This document shows positions 9,903 through 16,582 of a stretch of DNA of 64,000 nucleotides, in pieces. A model generated the notes under the pieces. It was not told where the DNA came from. It did no database searches and saw only the letters and a program-made list of their open reading frames with translations. Location of the stretch: positions 1-64,000 of the forward strand of contig CAZSGM010000005.1 in assembly GCA_964606505.1 (NCBI GenBank), written 5' to 3'. A program made the position numbers and the translations under genes. Numbering within the stretch: the first letter of the stretch is position 1; every line of letters begins with the position of its first letter. Origin of the DNA: CAKVOD01 sp964606505. GTDB taxonomy: Bacteria > Bacillota > Clostridia > Christensenellales > UBA1242.

Positions 9903-10639
9903 TTGTCGTCCGCAGTGGGCTCGCAACGCACTTCGCGTCGCGAATTGGCTCGCTGCGCACGTAATTTGCGTGAGTAACCGCGGGCGCGTGGCAGCTTGCG
10001 TGTTGCACTCCACCTAGCAGCGGTTTGTAACCCTTTGTGCGCTTCACTGTGCAATAAGGTAACCTTTATATAGTGATAATTGTATAGCGCAATGTGATAA
10101 TGTTAGTTGCGCAACGGATTTTTCGTTGTGTGATTGAAAGTCGCGTGTAGTGCTGTGGCATAAGCAATTGTGCCTGAAATTATTGCAGAAAATGATAAAT
10201 ATTTAAAAGCGAAATCATTAATTTGATTTCGCTTTTTTTAGCGTTCAAAATATCGCTATGCAAATATCGCAGTGTACATATCGTAGTGTATGTCGCGTCG
10301 ATGCGGTTCGGCGTCTCTAAAAAAGTTTGACTGCGTTAAAATTAGAGGGAAATCCTTAAGCGGTACACAACAATTGTTTTTTTGCTGGGTAATAACTTAA
10401 AAAATTAAGTTGCGCTAAATGTTTTAAATGTTAAATACTTTGCGTGCTAAATGTTTTGTATGTTAAAATTTTAAGAGCTGGGGCGTTTGTCAAGGCTTTT
10501 TTTACAGTGGCGAGGTGGCTAGCAGCAGTGGTTCGTAACACATAACTTTATTTAAATGTTTTGTAAGTTGTTGCGAAAATCATTTTTTAATAAGTTTGAA
10601 ATATGCTATAATTGATAATAATAAAACAAGGTGAGTACT
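9903..10639. other. Gene-free interval after rplA
   Basis: No coding region seen; rplJ and rplL are not here. 9903-10200 is GC-rich with repeated GCGCAC/TTGCG words. A strong terminator sits at 10205. The last part is AT-rich and holds the phosphoketolase promoter: an extended -10 TGCTATAAT at 10604-10612 with no clear -35 box. Confidence 0.7.
10205..10239 (+). terminator. Terminator of the rpmG-rplA operon
   Basis: Perfect 13-bp stem AAAAGCGAAATCA/TGATTTCGCTTTT, 6-base loop TTAATT, T run to 10239. It lies about 300 bp after rplA; the A-rich left arm could also let it work on the minus strand. Confidence 0.85.
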
Positions 10640-12994
10640 ATGCAAGACAAATTTTCAAGTCAAGAATATTTTGAAAAACTAAACAAATACTGGAATGCGG
10701 CAAACTATTTGTCGGCTGCCCAACTGTATTTGCTGGATAATCCACTAATGCGCGACCATAAATTGTGTATGCAGGACATCAAACGCAAAATTGTTGGGCA
10801 TTGGGGAACAGTTCCAGGGCAAAACTTTATCTATGCGCACTGTAACAGGGCGATTTGCAAATATGATTTGGATATGATTTTTGTTTCGGGTCCAGGGCAC
10901 GGCGGGAACTTTCTAACAGCAAACAGTTACCTTGAGGGCGTCTATTCTGAAGTTTATCCCCAAATTTCGCAAGACAAAGAGGGGATGAAGAGGTTTTGTA
11001 AGCAATTTTCTTTCCCAGGGGGGATTGGCTCGCACTGCGTTCCTGAAACCCCAGGCTCAATTCACGAAGGTGGCGAACTCGGTTACTCGCTCGCCCACTC
11101 GTTCGGCGCGGTTTTGGACAATCCAAACCTGATTGTCGCCTGCGTTGTGGGGGACGGAGAAGCCGAAACGGGGCCACTTGCGACGTCTTGGTTTGGCAAC
11201 AAATTTATCAACCCCAAAACAGATGGAACGGTTTTGCCAATTTTGCATATGAACGGCTTTAAAATTTCAAACCCAACAATCCTCTCAAGGCTTTCTGATA
11301 ACGATATTATCTCGCTGTTTGATGGTTACGGCTACCGACCATACTTTGTCGCCGGCTCAGACCCAATGGATATGCACAACAAAATGGCGTTCGCAATGGA
11401 TCGCGCAATTGAGGATATTTCCCAAATTAAGAAAACCGCCAGCACCGTCCAAACCCAAATTAAATGGCCAATGATTATTTTGAAAACGCCAAAAGGCTGG
11501 ACGTGCCCAAAAATTGTCGACGGCAAGCAAATTGAAAACTCATTTAGAGCACACCAAGTTCCAATTCCAATGAGCAGCCCCGAACATTTGGAACTTCTGC
11601 AGTCGTGGCTTGAAAGTTATCATCCCGAAGATTTGTTTGACGAAAACTATAAATTAAAAAAAGAAATTGCCGACATTTTACCAATCGGCAACAAAAGAAT
11701 GACTGCGTCGCCATACGCGAACGGTGGCTTGCTTTTAAAGGAACTAAAAACTCCACCGATTGAAAATTACGCAGTAAAATTCGAGGGACACGGCACCGTG
11801 AAAACTCAAGATATGCTTGAACTCGGCGGATATATCAGAGATTTGTTTAAGTTGAACGACCAAAACAAAAACTACCGCATTTTCAGTCCCGACGAAGCAA
11901 TGAGTAACCGCTTGTACAAGGTTTTTGAGGCAGAAAACCGCGCATTCTGCGAAAGAATTTACGAAAACGACGAGTTTCTTGCTCCCAATGGAAGAATTCA
12001 CGACAGTTTCCTGTCCGAACACCTTTGCGAGGGTATGCTCGAGGGCTATCTGCTAACTGGCAGACACGGGATGTTTGACAGTTACGAAGCGTTTATTCGC
12101 GTCGTCGACAGTATGGTTGCCCAGCACGCAAAATGGCTCAAAGTCGCAAAAGAAGTTCCTTGGAGAGCGCCGATTTCTTCTTTGAATTTGGTTTTGACCA
12201 GCAACGTTTGGCAGCAAGACCACAACGGTTTTACCCACCAAGACCCAGGGTTTTTAGACCACATCGTCTCAAAAAAATCGGATATTGTTAGGCTTTATTT
12301 GCCTGCAGACGCAAACTGTTTGCTCTCCTGCTTTGACCACGCAACAAAAAGCAAAAACTACCTTAATGTCATTGTCGCGTCAAAACATCCAACGTACCAG
12401 TGGCTTTCAATGGACGAGGCGAAAGAGCATTGCACAAAAGGCGTCGGCGAGTGGAAGTGGGCAGGAATGAACAACACGAAAAAACCAGACCTTGTTGTCG
12501 TTTCTTGTGGCGATACCGCAACAATCGAATCACTGGCTACAATAACGCTTTTGAAAAGGTTTTTGCCAAAACTTAACGTTCGCTTTGTGAATGTTGTCGA
12601 CCTTATGAAACTCGTTCCAAACGTCGAACACCCGCACGGGCTGACGGACAAAGAGTACAACAAAATATTTACAAAGGATAAGCCGATTTTATTCAATTTT
12701 CACGGCTACCCAAAACTCATTCATCAACTCACTTATTCGCGCGAAAACAGAAATATGAAGATTACGGGCTATAATGAAGAGGGAACAATAACAACCGCTT
12801 TCGACATTCGCCAAATGAATAAAACCGACCGTTACCACCAACTTTTGCAAGCTGTTGAAATGTTGGAATTGTCCAAAGCAAAGGTAAAGGAAATCACAAA
12901 CTTTGTAAAATTAAAATTAAAGCAAAACCACGACTATATTCGTGAATATGGCGTCGATATGCCGGAAATCGCAGACTGGAATTTTAATGATTAA
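10640..12994 (+). CDS. xfp: Xylulose-5-phosphate/fructose-6-phosphate phosphoketolase
   Basis: A thiamine-diphosphate enzyme that splits xylulose 5-phosphate (and often fructose 6-phosphate) with phosphate into acetyl phosphate plus glyceraldehyde 3-phosphate (or erythrose 4-phosphate). 784 residues, family-typical. Seen: SGPGHGGN near residue 85, the ThDP/Mg motif VGDGEAETGPLATSW (G171-D172-G173), and the downstream block WQQDHNGFTHQDPGF of the second domain. A GTG at 10631 is also in frame, but the ATG at 10640 has AAGGTGAG at the right distance, so I start there. Single-gene unit between its own extended -10 promoter and the terminator at 13177. It points to heterofermentative or bypass sugar metabolism yielding acetyl phosphate. 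Confidence 0.96.
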   Translation: MQDKFSSQEYFEKLNKYWNAANYLSAAQLYLLDNPLMRDHKLCMQDIKRKIVGHWGTVPGQNFIYAHCNRAICKYDLDMIFVSGPGHGGNFLTANSYLEGVYSEVYPQISQDKEGMKRFCKQFSFPGGIGSHCVPETPGSIHEGGELGYSLAHSFGAVLDNPNLIVACVVGDGEAETGPLATSWFGNKFINPKTDGTVLPILHMNGFKISNPTILSRLSDNDIISLFDGYGYRPYFVAGSDPMDMHNKMAFAMDRAIEDISQIKKTASTVQTQIKWPMIILKTPKGWTCPKIVDGKQIENSFRAHQVPIPMSSPEHLELLQSWLESYHPEDLFDENYKLKKEIADILPIGNKRMTASPYANGGLLLKELKTPPIENYAVKFEGHGTVKTQDMLELGGYIRDLFKLNDQNKNYRIFSPDEAMSNRLYKVFEAENRAFCERIYENDEFLAPNGRIHDSFLSEHLCEGMLEGYLLTGRHGMFDSYEAFIRVVDSMVAQHAKWLKVAKEVPWRAPISSLNLVLTSNVWQQDHNGFTHQDPGFLDHIVSKKSDIVRLYLPADANCLLSCFDHATKSKNYLNVIVASKHPTYQWLSMDEAKEHCTKGVGEWKWAGMNNTKKPDLVVVSCGDTATIESLATITLLKRFLPKLNVRFVNVVDLMKLVPNVEHPHGLTDKEYNKIFTKDKPILFNFHGYPKLIHQLTYSRENRNMKITGYNEEGTITTAFDIRQMNKTDRYHQLLQAVEMLELSKAKVKEITNFVKLKLKQNHDYIREYGVDMPEIADWNFND

Positions 12995-13373
12995 ATTTTA
13001 TAGCTAAAGAATGCAAAATCTAAAAATTCGCAAACTTAAAATTGTGATTTGACTCAATGCGAAATCGCAGGGATAAAACAGTTAAAAATTTTTAGCTAGG
13101 TAGATTATTTTTAGTATCTAAGCAATTATAATTGATATTTGCATAATTATTTCTAGTAACTATGCAATTATTAAAAAAAACTAAGCAATTCAATTATTTG
13201 AATTGCTTAGTTTTTTATTCTAATGCTTCATTTATTATTAATCGACAAATGTTAAGAGTTTTGTAATGTTTTTTATGTTAATCGAATGCTTTTTTAGTAT
13301 AGTTTAGTCATTTTCCGCTGCAACAGAAGTTGTTGAGCATGGGCGGGGGTTAGTTAAGCGGGGAAGTAGGTAC
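12995..13373. other. Convergent intergenic interval
   Basis: No gene. It holds the bidirectional terminator at 13177 and, before it, an unpaired half-copy of the same word (CTAAGCAATTATAATTGA at about 13118). The remainder is AT-rich. Confidence 0.6.
13177..13217. terminator. Bidirectional terminator between xfp and the HAD gene
   Basis: A 17-bp perfect stem AAAACTAAGCAATTCAA with its complement, loop TTAT, T run on the + strand and A run on the left side, so it can end both converging transcripts. The core CTAAGCAATT recurs in hairpins at 56801 and 63629, and a half-copy lies at 13117. Confidence 0.9.
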
Positions 13374-14282
13374 TTAGCGTTGCGAAAGCAACTGCGCTTC
13401 GATGGTTTTTGAGTGGTTAGGCGTGTTGTAGTTGCGCGAGTTAATTATAACGCTGTCAATCCCCGCGAGTTTGTCCGTGGAAGAGTCGCCGATGTGGATA
13501 GCGTCCTTTGCGCTCAACCCGAGCACGTCGCAAAGTTTGAGAATTGGCGTCGACTTCTCGCAAAACTTCTCGAGCCTCAACTCGCCGCTGTCCTCAAATG
13601 AAATTGCGAGCTGGCTCCTGTTGTTTTTCTCAAACGCCTTGGCAAACCGTGTGTAACTTTCAGTCCCTCGGTTCTCCAACTCAACCAGCGCGAAGTGCGC
13701 GTCCCGCATTAGGCACTCAGGACGGCTGCCGTCAACCACCTCGCGCGTGTCCCCGTACTTAAACTGTACGCGCTTGACCCCGAAACTCAGGCTCTCGCAC
13801 TCCGTGTTCTTCACGTCCTCAAACACTGACTGACAGTCAAACACGTTCTCCGTAACGGTCTCGCACTTGAACATCGCGCCATCAAATCCCAGCCTGCTAA
13901 TCTTGTTGCCGCCAAAACTTGCAATGTAAAACCTACTTTCAAACAGTTCCTTTAACTCGCGACTGTCAAACTCCGCGTCGCCCGTGAGTTGGTAACCATA
14001 AAAGTAGTTGATGTCCGCGACAATCTTTTTCAGCATTTCGCCGTCTTCCATCTTGCTGTTGATAAGAATGTATTTGCCTTTTTCCATAAGTCGCGCGATC
14101 GTCCTCATCGAAACGCTGCTCATTCCGAGGTAAAAGTCGTCCGAATTGTTGATGTTGCCGTACCCGTTGTTTATGCTTTTGTGCCCGTACAAAGTACCGC
14201 CAACGTCAATCGAAATGAGCCTCTTGTCCTTAAGGCTTATGCTTGCGCGTCCGCCGTTTTTTCTTTTGTTAGTCGTTTCCAT
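13374..14282 (-). CDS. HAD-superfamily-like protein with altered motif I
   Basis: 302 residues. The layout is that of a haloacid-dehalogenase-type phosphatase of the Cof/sucrose-phosphatase kind: motif I SIDVGGTLYG (D26), motif II strand YILINSKME, and motif IV AIHIGDSSTDKLAG near the C-terminus, with a cap region between. Motif I is normally DxDGT; here the second Asp is Gly (DVGGT), which would remove the general acid/base. The protein may be inactive as a phosphatase or use another residue. GGAGG stands 7 bases before the ATG. It lies 45 bp downstream of the PEP-synthase-like gene on the same strand, probably one operon. Role unknown. Confidence 0.65.
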   Translation of the reverse strand: METTNKRKNGGRASISLKDKRLISIDVGGTLYGHKSINNGYGNINNSDDFYLGMSSVSMRTIARLMEKGKYILINSKMEDGEMLKKIVADINYFYGYQLTGDAEFDSRELKELFESRFYIASFGGNKISRLGFDGAMFKCETVTENVFDCQSVFEDVKNTECESLSFGVKRVQFKYGDTREVVDGSRPECLMRDAHFALVELENRGTESYTRFAKAFEKNNRSQLAISFEDSGELRLEKFCEKSTPILKLCDVLGLSAKDAIHIGDSSTDKLAGIDSVIINSRNYNTPNHSKTIEAQLLSQR

Positions 14283-14327
14283 AATTTTGCCTCCGAAAGG
14301 GTAACTAGCCGCGCCGCCACAGTGTTT

Positions 14328-16106
14328 TTAGTCAACAACCGTAATTTCGCCCGTGCTGCCGTCAACCGTGATAATGTGTCCGTCAAGTTCCTGCGACCTG
14401 TTGCCAATCCCGCTCACGCAAGGTATGCCGAACTCGCGCGCGATTATGCCCGCGTGGCTGAAGAACCCGCCGTAACATGTAACAATCGCCTTTGCCTTAA
14501 GCATAAGCGTAACCCACTCAGGGGAAGTGTAGATAACAAGCAAAATGTCCTCAGCATCCCACTCGGTCAGAGCCTCAGGGTTCTGTACAAACTTCGCGCG
14601 CCCCGTAACCTTGCCTTTGCTGCACGCAACCCCCACAATGTCGCCCGCGTTTCCGCTCGCTGCACTCTTTGCCTGCGCACTCGCCAAGTCAACTTGCGCT
14701 GTAACGCTCCTGTACTGCAAGAAAATCAACTCGCCGCCGCAAACGCACCATTCAATGTCCGCCAACTTGCCCGTTTGTCTGTACAGCGTGTTCTGCGCCT
14801 CAAGCATTGCCGCCGCAATAACCGTTCCGCCAACAGTCAAGTGTTCGCACTCTCCCGCGTCGCCGCCAAACGCCTCCATATTAGGCGTTACGTCCCCCGA
14901 AACCAACTTTTCGCCGTTCCCGCGAACCCACTCAAGCCCGCCTGCCTCCAAGTCGCGCCCGAGCCAAACCCCCGCAAACTCGCACTCGCGGTATTCTTGA
15001 ATAACCACCGCCATATGCGGCTCGCTCAAATTTAAGCGGCTAATGTAACTGTTAAGACGCTGCGAGTGAACTGACTCCTTAACTTTCTGCACGTGTGCCC
15101 CAATTTCGTCCGCGCCCACGTCAAGGAAACTGTCAAACATTCCCGCAAAAGAATGTTTGTCGCCGTCCTCAATGTCCGCTGAACTCCTAACCGCGTAACG
15201 CTTGTCAGCAGGGAAGAACGAGAAATCCACCTGTCCGCAGTTTATGCCCGCAACATAAGTCTCAGGTATCCTAAACCCGTTCTGCTTCAGCAGCGCCAGC
15301 CCAAACGCCTTGCCGCCAAACGTTTGTCGCACAAAACTGAAAAAGTACCCGCGCGTCAAGAACGCAATTTCTTCAATGTTCGCAACCTGTCTCTCGTACT
15401 TTTTCGTCAAAAGGTGCTTGATTAGCGTGAAAAACGCCTCGTACGGGTTGGTTTCAACCTGCAAATACTTGTTCACAAACGCGACCTGCGACTCAATTGT
15501 CGCCATATATAAATAATGTAACTTGTCTTTCCATTTTTTGAGCACAAGGTACTTGTTCACGCAGTCCGCATATTGCCCAGCCGCCTCGCTCGCCTTGTTT
15601 TTCGCACCGTCAATGGATAGGTTCGCCTTGTCCGCCGCCGAAATCACCTCAAGCCACTTGTCTTTGTACGTCGCCTTGATTTCGTTCATAACCGCGTCAA
15701 AAAACTTCCCGTTGTCCATTACAAGGTTTAACAGCCCCAAACGCACTTGAAAATCCAAAATTTCGCGCACGGTCGCCGTGCTGTTTGCGTTTTGTAACGC
15801 GCCGCTTGTCGAACCACCCGTTGTCTCGCACTCTCCGCTTGCTGCCTGTTTGCCGCTCGTTTCTTTCCCAAAACGCCCCAGTGCCTCGTCATAAAACGCC
15901 TGATAGTAGCCGTCCAATTCCTCCGCACTCGGGTTGCCAAGGAAGTAAGTAAGTAGGTCGCAAGCGCATACCGCAATGGCGTCATCAGTCAGTGCCGCCC
16001 CCATAACCTCTCCATAGTGTTGCGCAATCATATCGTATGACTCGCCCTCAGGAAAGAACTCGTAAAAAAGTTTGTCTAAAGCTTTGCATTTTTGTAATCC
16101 GTCCAT
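14328..16106 (-). CDS. PEP-synthase-like phosphotransferase (ATP-grasp plus phosphohistidine domain)
   Basis: 592 residues from the ATG at 16106. A longer frame starts at 16169, but a promoter (TTGCAA-N17-TATACT, 16141-16169 minus) overlaps that part and AAGGCGG stands before 16106. Domains: a helical N-terminal region (1-260) without recognised family; a pyruvate/PEP-dikinase-type ATP-binding domain (about 260-500: FGGKAFGLALL, VRSSADIEDGDKHSFAGMF); and a swivelling phosphohistidine domain with GGFFSHAGIIAREFGIPCV (H551 as phosphate carrier). The PEP/pyruvate barrel of true PEP synthase is missing, so it probably transfers phosphate to another small molecule, as rifampicin phosphotransferase does. 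Which acceptor is unknown; the N-terminal domain may bind it. Residues about 100-130 are low-complexity. Confidence 0.8.
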   Translation of the reverse strand: MDGLQKCKALDKLFYEFFPEGESYDMIAQHYGEVMGAALTDDAIAVCACDLLTYFLGNPSAEELDGYYQAFYDEALGRFGKETSGKQAASGECETTGGSTSGALQNANSTATVREILDFQVRLGLLNLVMDNGKFFDAVMNEIKATYKDKWLEVISAADKANLSIDGAKNKASEAAGQYADCVNKYLVLKKWKDKLHYLYMATIESQVAFVNKYLQVETNPYEAFFTLIKHLLTKKYERQVANIEEIAFLTRGYFFSFVRQTFGGKAFGLALLKQNGFRIPETYVAGINCGQVDFSFFPADKRYAVRSSADIEDGDKHSFAGMFDSFLDVGADEIGAHVQKVKESVHSQRLNSYISRLNLSEPHMAVVIQEYRECEFAGVWLGRDLEAGGLEWVRGNGEKLVSGDVTPNMEAFGGDAGECEHLTVGGTVIAAAMLEAQNTLYRQTGKLADIEWCVCGGELIFLQYRSVTAQVDLASAQAKSAASGNAGDIVGVACSKGKVTGRAKFVQNPEALTEWDAEDILLVIYTSPEWVTLMLKAKAIVTCYGGFFSHAGIIAREFGIPCVSGIGNRSQELDGHIITVDGSTGEITVVD

Positions 16107-16582
16107 CGCCGTTACCGCCTTATATTTAATTTTCAAATTTAGTATAACACAAATACGCCGCAATTGCAAGGTTTTTTGTATGCCTTTTTACTTGCGAAAA
16201 AACATTTTTACCCGCGAAACCCCGCTCCGCAAACATGCGTTCAACCTTGCTGTCTTGTTGCGCTCCGCAAACACAAAATCGCCCGCCACTCTTGTTGTGG
16301 TTACGCCGCCCCGCACCTCAACCATTGTGCCCGCCTAAGCAAATTAAACAATGGGTAGATTACAGATAAATAGGTGGATTAACGTAACGTTGGGGGAATT
16401 TAAATGTCAGGTAATTGTTAAGAGTATAATATGTGTAATAATTTAAAGTGGGGTGCTGCCTAATAAAAAAATAAAAGGAAAACAATAAGTTTTGACAAGT
16501 GCGCAAAAAACATTTGATATTTTTTTTGTAATGTGGTAAACTAAAATCGTAAAATTTATAGTGAATAAGGAGTTAGCTACTT
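16107..16582. other. Divergent intergenic region with two promoters
   Basis: No gene supported. The minus promoter of the PEP-synthase-like gene is at 16141-16169. The + promoter of the surface-protein gene is at 16514-16542 (TTGATA, 17-bp spacer ending TGTGG, TAAACT). The word before it, ACAAGTG...CATTTGAT, is a weak hairpin shared with 19651 and 25786. Confidence 0.65.
16514..16542 (+). promoter_or_regulatory. Surface-protein cassette promoter (copy 1)
   Basis: TTGATA-N17-TAAACT with TGTG extension. Practically the same sequence drives the gene at 25897 (25809-25837), including the upstream A-run and CATTTGATATTTTTTT. SD AAGGAG precedes the ATG at 16583. Confidence 0.8.

Noticed and set aside
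9903..10200. L10 leader or decayed rplJ
   Set aside because: No L10-leader consensus and no reading frame resembling L10 or L7/L12.
13989..15035. 348-residue open frame on the + strand
   Set aside because: It lies opposite the well-supported minus-strand HAD and PEP-synthase-like genes, has no SD or family motif, and is explained by the codon bias of those genes.
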